A stretch of DNA of 64,000 bases from Verrucomicrobiia bacterium (GCA_030425385.1 JAUIAH010000032.1:32663-96662), one strand, 5' to 3'; counted from the stretch's first letter, positions 42,960 through 51,260 are shown. Notes: generated from the sequence alone by a model not told the origin. A program made the numbers and translations.

Positions 42960-44225
42960 ATGATCATCAGCCTCGCCTCGCGCATCTTTGCCACCACGGA
43001 CAAGCGTCTTCTCATGAAGATGGCGTGGAACTTTGGTTTCAAAGGGGCGCGCTCGGTTCAGAAATTCAAGAGTCGCCTGAAACAGGGCGAGTACTTCCCA
43101 CCATTCCTCTACCTCTCCATCCTCAACAGTTGCAACCTGCGTTGCCAAGGCTGTTGGGTGGACGTGGACAAGCCGCAGGTGAAGATCGAGCTCGATGAAT
43201 TGAATCGGTTGGTCAATGACGCGAAGGCGCATGGCAACAGTTTCTTTGGTGTGTTAGGCGGCGAACCTTTCATGCATCCAGAGCTACTGGATTTCCTGGC
43301 AGAACACCCAGACTGCTTCTTCCAGGTCTTCACCAACGGTCAGCTCATCACTGACAAGGTGGCGAAGCAATTGCGTCAGTTAGGCAATGTGACGCCGCTC
43401 GTGAGTATCGAAGGCACGGAAGTGGTCAGTGATGAACGCCGAGGAAAGCCGAACGTGCTTTCACGGACTTTGAAGGGACTCGACAACTGCCTGGAGCACA
43501 AGTTGCTGACGGGCGTGGCCACGAGTCTTTGTCAGACCAATATCGATGACTTGCTCACCGAGAAATGGCTGCGCACCCTGATTGAACGCGGCGTTCATTA
43601 CGCCTGGTATCATACCTACCGACCCGTTGGCCCCCAGATTCACCCGGAACTTGCCTTGCGACCAGATCAGGCGCGAAAGGTGCGTCAGTTCGTCGTCGAC
43701 ATGCGGGCGAAATTGCCCATCGCCTTGATCGATGCCTACTACGATCATCGTGGGGAAGCGCTCTGTCCGATGGTCACGGGGATCAGCCATCACGTCTCGC
43801 CAGGTGGGCATATCGAGCCCTGCCCGATCATTCAGTTCGCCACGGACAAGATCACCGATGAACGCGGCATCTATGAGACAATGACGCAATCCGCCTTTCT
43901 GCAGGACTTCCGCAAGACGGCGTCTGAGCACACGCGAGGCTGCATTGTGTTAGAGCGACCGGATGTCGTCAAAGCTCTAGCAGAGAAACACGGTGCCGTA
44001 GACACGACGATCCGCAAGACCGCAATGGCTGAGCTCGAAGCCATGGAGCCTCACGGGAGCCAATTCCTCATGCACGATGAGATCCCTGAGAAGCACTGGA
44101 TGTATCGCCTGGCAAAGAAGTTCTTCTACCACGACTTTGGGGCCTATACGACGTTTGATGCCAACGGTAAGAAACCCCTTCAGCCTGCTCCCAAGAAAGA
44201 AGAAGCCACGTCTCTTGCCTCCTGA
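42960..44225 (+). CDS. Radical SAM protein with extra C-terminal cysteines
   Basis: A 421-residue enzyme predicted to cleave S-adenosylmethionine with a [4Fe-4S] cluster held by CNLRCQGC (C58, C62, C65). The SAM-binding GGEP motif is at 100-103 (LGGEPFMHPE). Further cysteines C269, C288 and C328 follow the barrel (EALCPM, GHIEPCPII, RGCIV) and could hold an auxiliary cluster in a SPASM/twitch-like arrangement. It differs from the hopanoid radical SAM protein HpnH in the residues around the CxxxCxxC motif (W after the third Cys), although a squalene-hopene-type cyclase lies in the same cluster. Start ATG 42960 is 3 bases after the CobW stop. The substrate is unknown; a terpenoid, a lipid or the neighbouring carrier protein are options. 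Confidence 0.88.
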   Translation: MIISLASRIFATTDKRLLMKMAWNFGFKGARSVQKFKSRLKQGEYFPPFLYLSILNSCNLRCQGCWVDVDKPQVKIELDELNRLVNDAKAHGNSFFGVLGGEPFMHPELLDFLAEHPDCFFQVFTNGQLITDKVAKQLRQLGNVTPLVSIEGTEVVSDERRGKPNVLSRTLKGLDNCLEHKLLTGVATSLCQTNIDDLLTEKWLRTLIERGVHYAWYHTYRPVGPQIHPELALRPDQARKVRQFVVDMRAKLPIALIDAYYDHRGEALCPMVTGISHHVSPGGHIEPCPIIQFATDKITDERGIYETMTQSAFLQDFRKTASEHTRGCIVLERPDVVKALAEKHGAVDTTIRKTAMAELEAMEPHGSQFLMHDEIPEKHWMYRLAKKFFYHDFGAYTTFDANGKKPLQPAPKKEEATSLAS

Positions 44226-44228
44226 CAC

Positions 44229-44591
44229 ATGTCTGACCATTCTCCATCGTCTAACAAAGTCGTCTACTGCCGCTGTGCCTATGCGCAAACCGTGCCGCAG
44301 GGTGTGAAGGATGAGGTCTTGCAGCGTCTGTGTGCCTCGGGGCGCAACTTCGATGCCGTCTCGGACCTGTGTGAAATGTCCGCGCAGAATGCGCCTCGCC
44401 TCAAAGAGATTGCTGAGGGCGGTGAGGTGACGATTGTTGCCTGTTACCCGCGCGCCGTGAAATGGCTCTTCCACGCGGCGGAGGCCCCCTTGCCGGAAGA
44501 GGGTGTGGACATCTTGAACATGCGCACGCAATCGGCCGACGACATTGCCAGCGCACTCAACCTTGAGACGGAGACAGCCAATCATGCTTAG
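44229..44591 (+). CDS. Small Cys-rich protein resembling the N-terminal domain of HdrA
   Basis: A 120-residue cytoplasmic protein with five cysteines (14, 16, 35, 48, 72). The start VVYCRC and the later VACYPRAVKWLF resemble the N-terminal domain of heterodisulfide reductase subunit A, where a VCHCG start and an AACSPR motif contribute to Fe-S or redox-partner binding. The flavin-binding part of HdrA is absent. It starts 3 bases after the radical SAM stop and its last codons overlap the start of the ferredoxin gene by 8 bases, so the two are likely produced together and may interact. The HdrA relation is based on motif resemblance only and would need a profile search. Confidence 0.6.
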   Translation: MSDHSPSSNKVVYCRCAYAQTVPQGVKDEVLQRLCASGRNFDAVSDLCEMSAQNAPRLKEIAEGGEVTIVACYPRAVKWLFHAAEAPLPEEGVDILNMRTQSADDIASALNLETETANHA

Positions 44592-45441
44592 CAACGACCA
44601 TACTCCCATGCAGGTGGTGCTCTACGAAGGCGACGGCGCGACAGCCTTGCCTGACGCCACACGATTCGACGTGATGACGCGTCTGTTAGATCGCGGTTAT
44701 GCGGTCACGCGCACATCGGGGAGCCAATCAGCAACGGCCTCGCCCCTGCCTAGCCCGCATCGCCTATTAGTGTTAGGTGATTTCCCCCAAGGCGCACCGG
44801 AATTGGAAGACGCCGCTGGCGAGGTACAGATCGATACCGTGACCATTTCTGGGATGGAAGGTGAGGCAGTGCTCGGCTTGGTCGAAGAACACCGTGACGG
44901 TCGTCCGATGAATCAGCCGGGACAGTGGAAGCCGTGGTTTCCCGTGATCGATTACGACCGCTGCACGAATTGCATGCAGTGCCTAAGTTTCTGCCTCTTT
45001 GATGTCTATGGTGTGGATGAGGATCAGAAGATTCAGGTGCAGAACAACGACAATTGTAAGACCAACTGCCCGGCGTGTTCGCGGGTTTGCCCTGAGGTGG
45101 CCATCATGTTTCCCAAGTACTCGGGAGGCCCCATCAATGGCGACAAAGTGGATCCCAAGGACCTGGAACGCGAGAAGATGAAGGTCGATATTTCGTCTCT
45201 GTTAGGTGGCGATATCTATTCCAGTCTGCGCAATCGCAGCGAAGAGGCCAAGTCGCGTTTCTCGAAAGAACGCAGTCCTGACAAAGCGCTGCAAGAGCGT
45301 AAGAAATGCCTCGTCAAGCTTCAGGGTGATGGACTCATCCCGGCTGAAGTGTTAGAGAATTTGCCCTCGCCAGAAGAAATCCTTCGCCGCTCAGAGGAGG
45401 CGGCTGCCAAAGCCAAGGCCGCTCTTGAGGCACAATCTTAG
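44584..45441 (+). CDS. Dicluster [4Fe-4S] ferredoxin-type protein
   Basis: A 285-residue protein with two 4Fe-4S motifs: CTNCMQCLSFC (C127, C130, C133, C137) and CKTNCPACSRVC (C158, C162, C165, C169). The first has CxxCxxCxxxC spacing; the second is CxxxCxxCxxxC. A hydrophobic first part (about 1-105) without cysteines resembles a small alpha/beta domain. The C-terminal 90 residues are charged and probably helical (from EAKSRF to EAAAKAKAALEA). The ATG at 44584 overlaps the previous gene by 8 bases; an upstream in-frame ATG at 44545 is inside that gene and less likely. It probably carries electrons among the HdrA-like, radical SAM and DUF116 proteins of this cluster (inference). Confidence 0.85.
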   Translation: MLSNDHTPMQVVLYEGDGATALPDATRFDVMTRLLDRGYAVTRTSGSQSATASPLPSPHRLLVLGDFPQGAPELEDAAGEVQIDTVTISGMEGEAVLGLVEEHRDGRPMNQPGQWKPWFPVIDYDRCTNCMQCLSFCLFDVYGVDEDQKIQVQNNDNCKTNCPACSRVCPEVAIMFPKYSGGPINGDKVDPKDLEREKMKVDISSLLGGDIYSSLRNRSEEAKSRFSKERSPDKALQERKKCLVKLQGDGLIPAEVLENLPSPEEILRRSEEAAAKAKAALEAQS

Positions 45442-45471
45442 AAACCTTTTAACCTCTGTCCTTAGTTTCTC

Positions 45472-47232
45472 ATGAACATGCAGTCCGAGATCGAATCCGT
45501 CGCGCTTCCCAAGACCGTCCCCTTGACGACCACGCGGATTCGGCCGCCAAAGAAGAATATCCCGCAAACGAAGCCCGAACGTGATGCGGTGCTCCAAGCG
45601 GTGCGTGACTACGTCGAAGAACACCAGCCAGTGCCTCCCATGCCGCAGGATGAACTCGATGTGCATGCGCGCAAAGTTCTTGAAACAAAGAACATCGACG
45701 AACGGTATCTCCACTACACGGCGGTGCTGCTCAACAATGAAATGTGGCGTGAGACGCTAGCATCGATCCCCTATGAGCGACGTCTGCTGCTCATGCCGAA
45801 GTGCTTGCGGGTGGAAGAGAAGTGCCCTGCGCCTTTTGATGAATTTGGCCTTCTCTGCAAGCAGTGCGGCTTGTGCACGATTCAGGATTTCCAGAACGAG
45901 GCTGAGCGTTTGGGCTACGCGGTGTTGGTTGCAGAGGGCTCTGCCATTGTGATGTCGCTGATTCAGACTGGCAAGATCGAGGCCATTGTCGGCATCAGTT
46001 GTCTGCCTGTGTTAGAGCGGACATTTCCGTATGTCGAGGCAGCCGCCATTCCGTCCGTCGCGGTGCCCTTGCTCCAGGATGACTGCATTAATACCACGGT
46101 CGATAACGACTGGGTTTGGGAATACATTCATCTTAGCAGTGATGACAAGACGCGTCGTCTCAATCTGAACGCGTTGCATGATGACGTGCGCGAGTGGTTT
46201 AGTGCTGAGGGGCTCGAGAAGATCATGGGCGAGAGCAGCGGACGCACGGAAACGATTGCGCGTGAATGGTTAGGGCGGGCAGGCAAGCGTTGGCGTCCCT
46301 TTCTCACGGTGGCGGCGTTTCAGGCGCTCCGCGATGATCGCGGTGAACCCATCCCGGAGGACATTCGCAAGATCGCGGTGGCGGTGGAATGCTTCCACAA
46401 GGCCTCACTCATTCACGATGATATCGAGGATGAGGATCACGATCGTTACGGCGAGAAGACCTTGCATGAAGAACACGGCGTTGCCGTGGCGTTGAACGCG
46501 GGAGACTTGTTGATCGGTGAGGGGTATCGCTTGATCGGAGAATGTGAGGTGAGCGACGGGCAGAAGACGGAGATGATCCTGGCTGCGTCGCGTGGGCAGC
46601 GGGAACTTTGTCGCGGTCAAGGGGCCGAGTTGCTCTGGTCGCAGGCACCCGAGGTGTTGAAGTCGGCGCAAGTGCTCGAGATCTTTCGCCAGAAGACCGC
46701 GCCCGCCTTTGAGGTGGCGCTGCAGTTAGGCGCCAGTTACGCCGGGCAGTTGAGTGGGGTGGCAGAGGTGCTCCACAGCTACAGTGAAGCGTTGGGCATT
46801 GCCTATCAGATTCGCGATGACATGGACGATCTGTCGCAAGATTCGGGCGACAATAAGCTGGGCACCATTCGTCCGAGTGTCCTCTTGTCGACCACGCACG
46901 AGAAAGCCAAGGGCGAGGACAAAGAGTTTATGAAACGCCTCTGGTCGGGAGGTGAGATCGATTCCTCTTTGGATCGTGTCCGTCAACTAGCCCACGACGT
47001 GAAGGCGGACGATCGCTGCATGCTTCTGCTAGAGACATACAAAGAGACGGCGATCCGTTCCTTGCAAGATCTCGACAATGCCAATCTGAAAGGGCTTCTT
47101 CGCCGAGTGATCGGGAAGATCTTCAATGACCTGGAGATCAAGGGCTGGTGCCGCGAGTACGAAGTGAAGAATGGCGTGCGTGAAGAAGACGAAGTCGAGG
47201 CTTCCAAGCCAGAGCCCGCCGCTGTTGGTTAG
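45472..47232 (+). CDS. DUF116-polyprenyl diphosphate synthase fusion
   Basis: The 586-residue protein has two parts. Residues about 70-225 match DUF116: LLLMPKCLR with Cys111, then C118, the CKQCGLC group (C129, C132, C135), C177 in GISCLPV and C205 in DDCINTTVD, implying Fe-S or metal binding. Residues about 255-560 are a trans-isoprenyl diphosphate synthase, with the first aspartate-rich motif HDDIED (316-320) and the second DDMDD (449-453), plus GKRWRPFL at the substrate-binding start. It should condense isopentenyl diphosphate with an allylic diphosphate. Chain length cannot be predicted confidently. The fusion of a cysteine-rich DUF116 domain with a prenyl synthase is unusual in my knowledge. 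It lies 30 bases after the ferredoxin gene and 14 bases before the toroid gene, so product and cyclase are coupled. Confidence 0.88.
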   Translation: MNMQSEIESVALPKTVPLTTTRIRPPKKNIPQTKPERDAVLQAVRDYVEEHQPVPPMPQDELDVHARKVLETKNIDERYLHYTAVLLNNEMWRETLASIPYERRLLLMPKCLRVEEKCPAPFDEFGLLCKQCGLCTIQDFQNEAERLGYAVLVAEGSAIVMSLIQTGKIEAIVGISCLPVLERTFPYVEAAAIPSVAVPLLQDDCINTTVDNDWVWEYIHLSSDDKTRRLNLNALHDDVREWFSAEGLEKIMGESSGRTETIAREWLGRAGKRWRPFLTVAAFQALRDDRGEPIPEDIRKIAVAVECFHKASLIHDDIEDEDHDRYGEKTLHEEHGVAVALNAGDLLIGEGYRLIGECEVSDGQKTEMILAASRGQRELCRGQGAELLWSQAPEVLKSAQVLEIFRQKTAPAFEVALQLGASYAGQLSGVAEVLHSYSEALGIAYQIRDDMDDLSQDSGDNKLGTIRPSVLLSTTHEKAKGEDKEFMKRLWSGGEIDSSLDRVRQLAHDVKADDRCMLLLETYKETAIRSLQDLDNANLKGLLRRVIGKIFNDLEIKGWCREYEVKNGVREEDEVEASKPEPAAVG

Positions 47233-47246
47233 GCTGCGGGGAGTTC

Positions 47247-48125
47247 ATGAGTGTCCGTTTGGAAATGTTGCAAGTCGCCAGGCTTGCAACCAAGCTCCTT
47301 GGTGAATCGGCGGATCTCGTCGAAGCTTATGTGCGCGCTCAACAGAACGACGATGGCGGCTTTGCCGACCGAGGAGGAAAGAGCGATCTCTACTACACGT
47401 CCTTTGCGATCGATGCCCTAACGGCGTTGCAAGTCGAGCTGCCGACCGAGGCCTTGCGTGCCTATCTGGAGGCGCAGGGCACGGGCGACGGTCTCGACTT
47501 CGTGCATCTTTGTTGTTTGGTGAGGTGCTGGTCAGCGCTTGAGAGGCAACATGCGTCATGCCCCGAAACTCTGCGCCAACTGGAAGACTATCGCACGCCT
47601 GATGGTGGCTACAACCAGACGCCCAATGCGGAGACCAGTTCTGCCTACGGTTCCTTTCTCGCCTATGGCGCCTACGCGGATCACGGCTATGAGCACCCTG
47701 AGCTGGATCGGCTGGCCGAGAGTTTGAATGGCTTGCTCACGCCCGAGCTTGGCGCTTGGGCGAATGATAGGAGCATCCCGATTCCAAACGTTCCGGCCAC
47801 CGCCGCCGCTGTCACCGTCTATCGCAATCTGCGCCTTCCCATCCCTGACAAAACGCCGAACTGGATCTTGGGTTGTCTGCACGAGCAGGGAGGGTTCATG
47901 CCTTTCCCACAAGCGCCCATGCCGGATCTGCTATCAACGGCCGTCGCCTTGCACGCGCTCGATGGGCTGCAGGCCCCCTTGGACAAAGTGCGAGAAGCTT
48001 GCCTGGACTACATCGACACCTTGTGGACGGCGGAGGGTGGATTCTTCGGCAATTGGGGAGACGATCGTTTGGATATCGAGTACACCTACTATGGCCTTCT
48101 TGCCTTGGGGCACCTCAGTCTATGA
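47247..48125 (+). CDS. Small alpha-toroid prenyltransferase/terpene-cyclase-like protein
   Basis: A 292-residue protein with repeats of the squalene cyclase/prenyltransferase-beta fold: QQNDDGGFADRGG, EDYRTPDGGYNQ, CLHEQGGFMPFPQ and TAEGGFFGNWGDDRLDIEY. It lacks the DxDD motif of class II cyclases. The ending D-x-E-Y-T-x-x-G-L resembles the zinc-ligand region of protein prenyltransferase beta subunits (D-x-x-H-T-x-x-G-L), but Tyr stands in place of the histidine ligand, so it is unlikely to be a normal protein prenyltransferase. A strong Shine-Dalgarno-like GGGGAG lies 7 bases before the ATG. Its stop overlaps the cyclase ATG (ATGA). It may form a pair with the cyclase or bind the prenyl chain. 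Confidence 0.78.
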   Translation: MSVRLEMLQVARLATKLLGESADLVEAYVRAQQNDDGGFADRGGKSDLYYTSFAIDALTALQVELPTEALRAYLEAQGTGDGLDFVHLCCLVRCWSALERQHASCPETLRQLEDYRTPDGGYNQTPNAETSSAYGSFLAYGAYADHGYEHPELDRLAESLNGLLTPELGAWANDRSIPIPNVPATAAAVTVYRNLRLPIPDKTPNWILGCLHEQGGFMPFPQAPMPDLLSTAVALHALDGLQAPLDKVREACLDYIDTLWTAEGGFFGNWGDDRLDIEYTYYGLLALGHLSL

Positions 48126-49936
48126 GCCTGTTAGAGAATGCGAGAGCGGCCTTGCTAGCCGAGCGGAACGTTCAGGGGCATTGGGAGGGCGAACTTTCCA
48201 CCAGCGCGCTGTCTACGGCCACCGCGGTTTCCGCATTGATGATCGTCGATCGCGAGCGGCACCAGGCGCTCATTGAAGGTGGACTGCAATGGTTGAGCGC
48301 TCATCAGAATGATGACGGAGGCTGGGGCGATACGACACTGAGCTTTAGCAATATCTCCACAACCTTGTTAGTGTGGTCGGCCTTCGGTCTGGCCGGTCGC
48401 GAGAATGCCGATCCTGTCATTGCCATAGCAGAAACATGGATCGCCGATTATGTGGGCAGTTTGGAGCCTGACAAGGTGGCCAAAGCCGTGGCGGATCGTT
48501 ATGGAAAGGATCGCACATTCTCGGTGCCCATCCTCATGCTGTGCGCATTGGGGGGGCGATTGGGCCCAGAGCGCCAAGCGTGGAAGCGCGTGTTGCCGTT
48601 GCCTTTCGAAATCGCCGCCCTGCCTCGGCGGTGGTTTGCCATTCTGCGCATGCCCGTGGTGAGCTACGCCTTACCGGCGCTAATCGCCATTGGTTACGCA
48701 CGCTCTCGGCACATCCAACCGATCTTTCCTTTCTGCCTCATTCGCAAGATGGCGTGGAAACGCACCAACAAGCTGCTCGCAGAGATTCAACCGACCACGG
48801 GTGGCTTCTTGGAGGCAACACCCTTGACGAGCTTTGTCACCATGGCCCTCGCCAGTTCGGGGCAACGTGATCACCCGGTGGTGCCGAAAGCGGTGGCATT
48901 CTTGGAGGCTTCTGTGAGGGAAGATGGGAGTTGGCCCATCGATACCAACCTCGCGACCTGGGGCACGTCACTCGCGACGAAAGCCTTGCTGGCGTCTTCC
49001 GAGTCGCCGGAAGATTTCCCGATTGCTGATCGCGTCGCCGTTCGTGACTGGCTGCTTGGTCAGCAGTATCTCGACAGGCATCCCTACACCGATTCGCCGC
49101 CCGGGGGTTGGGCTTGGACGGACCTACCGGGGGGGGTGCCCGATGCCGACGACACACCCGGAGCCATGCTCGCGTTGCATCAATTGCAATGTCAGGATTC
49201 GGCTGACGCCTGTCGTGAGGCCGCAGCGAAAGCGGCTCGCTGGCTTCTAGGATTGCAGAATCGAGACGGTGGCATCCCAACGTTCTGTCGAGGATTCGGC
49301 GCATTGCCCTTCGATCGATCGAGCCCCGACCTGACGGCGCACACCTTGCGGGCATGGCACGTGTGGTTGCCTTCCTTCAGCACCAATGATGCGGATGCTG
49401 TTCGCCAGGGCATTCAACGAGGGATCGGCTACTTGCAACGTTGTCAGGATGCGGAGGGAGCCTGGACGCCGCTGTGGTTTGGCAATCAGCATGTGGCTGG
49501 AGAGACCAACCGCACCTACGGGACGGCGCAAGTGCTAGCCGCGCTTTCCTGTCTTGAAGATCATGAGGACGCTGTCAAGGGCATGCGGCTCCAAGGGAAG
49601 CAATGGTTGCTGTCGACGCAGGCCGCAGACGGCGGTTGGGGTGGCGATCAGGACACGCCAACGTCGATTGAAGAAACGGCCCTAGCACTCAACGCGTTGG
49701 CAGTGTTAGGCGATGCTGGTCAATCGGAAAACACCGCCATCGAGCGCGCCGTCGCGTATCTCGATCAGCAGACGAAACAGGGAACCATGTTTCCGGTGTC
49801 GCCGATTGGATTCTACTTCGCCAAACTGTGGTACTTCGAGAAGCTGTATCCTTACGTCTGGACGGTCGAGGCCTTGGAGAACGTCACAGCTCGCCGGAGT
49901 CGTCCCGTCCTTGCAAGCGAATCAGCTTCTTCTTGA
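48122..49936 (+). CDS. Squalene-hopene-cyclase-family class II terpene cyclase
   Basis: A 604-residue alpha-toroid enzyme. The protonating DxDD motif of class II cyclases is present as DADD (341-344, in PDADDTPGAM). QW-type repeats are visible at the start (LQWLSAHQNDDGGWGD), in the centre (LLGLQNRDGGIPTF) and near the end (WLLSTQAADGGWGGD). The family cyclises squalene or related polyprenes to hopanoids or other polycycles at the membrane. It is slightly shorter than typical squalene-hopene cyclases (about 630 residues or more), so the substrate might be a different linear terpene, perhaps one made by the adjacent synthase. No hpnCDE-type squalene synthesis genes are in the window. The ATG at 48122 overlaps the upstream stop by four bases; a longer frame upstream of it lies inside the previous gene. 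Confidence 0.9.
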   Translation: MSLLENARAALLAERNVQGHWEGELSTSALSTATAVSALMIVDRERHQALIEGGLQWLSAHQNDDGGWGDTTLSFSNISTTLLVWSAFGLAGRENADPVIAIAETWIADYVGSLEPDKVAKAVADRYGKDRTFSVPILMLCALGGRLGPERQAWKRVLPLPFEIAALPRRWFAILRMPVVSYALPALIAIGYARSRHIQPIFPFCLIRKMAWKRTNKLLAEIQPTTGGFLEATPLTSFVTMALASSGQRDHPVVPKAVAFLEASVREDGSWPIDTNLATWGTSLATKALLASSESPEDFPIADRVAVRDWLLGQQYLDRHPYTDSPPGGWAWTDLPGGVPDADDTPGAMLALHQLQCQDSADACREAAAKAARWLLGLQNRDGGIPTFCRGFGALPFDRSSPDLTAHTLRAWHVWLPSFSTNDADAVRQGIQRGIGYLQRCQDAEGAWTPLWFGNQHVAGETNRTYGTAQVLAALSCLEDHEDAVKGMRLQGKQWLLSTQAADGGWGGDQDTPTSIEETALALNALAVLGDAGQSENTAIERAVAYLDQQTKQGTMFPVSPIGFYFAKLWYFEKLYPYVWTVEALENVTARRSRPVLASESASS

Positions 49937-50096
49937 TGACCTCTAGCTCGGTCGTCATCGCGTGAAGACTCTTGAGGCAATCACCCTGAGTTTCCTCGTC
50001 ATTGAGACCAGACACATTGGGATGGATCTTCATGAACTGCAGCGCGATCTGCTTGCAGGCTTCCTGAATCTTGGAGATGGCTTCGGCGCGTTCCAC
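49884..50096 (-). CDS. Small conserved-looking hypothetical protein (70 residues)
   Basis: A short, mostly helical and charged protein (MERAEAISKIQEACKQIALQ ... ELEVIKKKLIRLQGRDDSG) with one Cys in the first helix and one in GDCLKS. Its last 53 bases overlap the 3' end of the cyclase gene on the opposite strand. It lies 30 bases after the cysteine desulfurase stop on the same strand, so the two are probably cotranscribed. No family is recognised. The composition looks protein-like rather than a shadow of the cyclase, whose frame covers only its last quarter. Confidence 0.55.
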   Translation of the reverse strand: MERAEAISKIQEACKQIALQFMKIHPNVSGLNDEETQGDCLKSLHAMTTELEVIKKKLIRLQGRDDSGEL

Positions 50097-50126
50097 GGTG
50101 TCAGCTTAGCGCCTCTGTGCGCGGGA

Positions 50127-51260
50127 TCAACGCTCGGCCCCAAGTTCTTCGTGCACCTCCATGAGCGCCTCCACCAAGCCTTCCCAATCGTCGCGACGCG
50201 TGTCCCAGCCGCTACTCACACGGATCGTTCTGCCCATGGCGCCGTGATCGTAGCCCATGGCCTGGAGCACTTGTGAGGGATTCTCTTTGCCTGAACTGCA
50301 GGCCGACCCCGTGGATACCGCGAATCCTCGTTTGTTCAGCCGAATCAGCCAGCGCCGATTGTCGTGAGCTGGAACGATGAATAGGCTGGTATTCCAAAGG
50401 CGTTCTGCGCCCTTGCCGACGATTCGGAGACCCGGCAACCGTTCCTCCAATGCCGCCTCAGCCCAGGCACGGATCGCCAAGCCCTGATCCCGACAGGCCT
50501 CCAGGCGCGGCTCTAACGCTTGTAGAGATGCGAGCATTCCAGCAATGGAGGGGTAGTTCTCAGTGCCAGCCCGGCGACGCTCTTGCTGGGGGCCTCCTAA
50601 CAAAGATCGGAAACCGTCGGCTACTTCCGGCACGAGGAGGAAGCCCGTGCCTTTCGGTCCACCAAATTTGTGGGCACTGCCCGTCACGTAATCGCATTCG
50701 CCCAGACCGCTGGCCGGGAGTTTCCCAATCCATTGGGCCGCATCACAGTGGAAGGGCACTTCGCGTTCCCGACACAGCGTGAGGATTGATTGCCAGGGTT
50801 GGAGAACGCCGTTCTCGTTGTTTGCCGCGAGAACAGAGACCAGCGCGACCTCTTTCTCCGAGCGGAGACGAGTGCCCAAGGCCTCAAGATCAACGACGCC
50901 TTCGCTCGTGACACCAATCTCATGGACGCGGTCGCCCAGCCATCCGCGCGCGCTCTCGGTCACCGAAGGATGCTCCACGGCACTGATGAAGACGCTACCA
51001 GTGGTTGTCCGTGCAAGATGCGCAAAGACAGCGTTGTTCGCCTCGGTGGCGCCAGAATTGAAGAGCACTCGATCGGGATCGTCAGCGCCCAAGTGATCGG
51101 CCAGTTCTAACTGTGCCTCCTCTAGCAGACGACTGACCGTTGCTCCTTCGCGGTAGAGGCTTGACGCGTTGTGCCAATGCCGGGCCGATGCTTCCTGCCA
51201 CGTTGCGGCTGCTGCTGGGCACAAGGGAGTCGTCGCATTGAAATCAAAGTAACCGTCCAC
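50127..51260 (-). CDS. Cysteine desulfurase (NifS/IscS type)
   Basis: A pyridoxal-phosphate enzyme of 377 residues that converts cysteine to alanine and passes sulfur on through a persulfide, mainly for Fe-S cluster assembly. Landmarks: YFDFNATTP at the N-terminus, NSGATEANN, EHPSV, HCDAAQWIGK, the PLP lysine Lys198 in GSAHKFGGPKGTG, the RRAGTENY motif, and the catalytic Cys321 in STGSACSSG. The SSG context around the Cys is of the NifS/IscS kind rather than SufS. No scaffold gene (iscU, sufB) is adjacent. It is convergent with the Fe-S-rich terpenoid cluster and could supply sulfur to those proteins, but it may equally serve the whole cell. Confidence 0.93.
   Translation of the reverse strand: MDGYFDFNATTPLCPAAAATWQEASARHWHNASSLYREGATVSRLLEEAQLELADHLGADDPDRVLFNSGATEANNAVFAHLARTTTGSVFISAVEHPSVTESARGWLGDRVHEIGVTSEGVVDLEALGTRLRSEKEVALVSVLAANNENGVLQPWQSILTLCREREVPFHCDAAQWIGKLPASGLGECDYVTGSAHKFGGPKGTGFLLVPEVADGFRSLLGGPQQERRRAGTENYPSIAGMLASLQALEPRLEACRDQGLAIRAWAEAALEERLPGLRIVGKGAERLWNTSLFIVPAHDNRRWLIRLNKRGFAVSTGSACSSGKENPSQVLQAMGYDHGAMGRTIRVSSGWDTRRDDWEGLVEALMEVHEELGAER

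Noticed and set aside
42960..44225. Identification of the radical SAM gene as HpnH (hopanoid adenosylation)
   Set aside because: Proximity to a cyclase suggested it, but the residues around the CxxxCxxC motif and the extra C-terminal cysteines do not resemble HpnH as I know it.
41342..45441. The locus as a sulfur-oxidising heterodisulfide reductase (sHdr) system
   Set aside because: An H-like carrier and HdrA-like motifs are present, but there are no hdrB or hdrC genes and no flavin-binding HdrA.
47247..48125. Protein farnesyl/geranylgeranyltransferase beta subunit
   Set aside because: The zinc-ligand His position is Tyr, no alpha-subunit gene is nearby, and the context is terpenoid synthesis.
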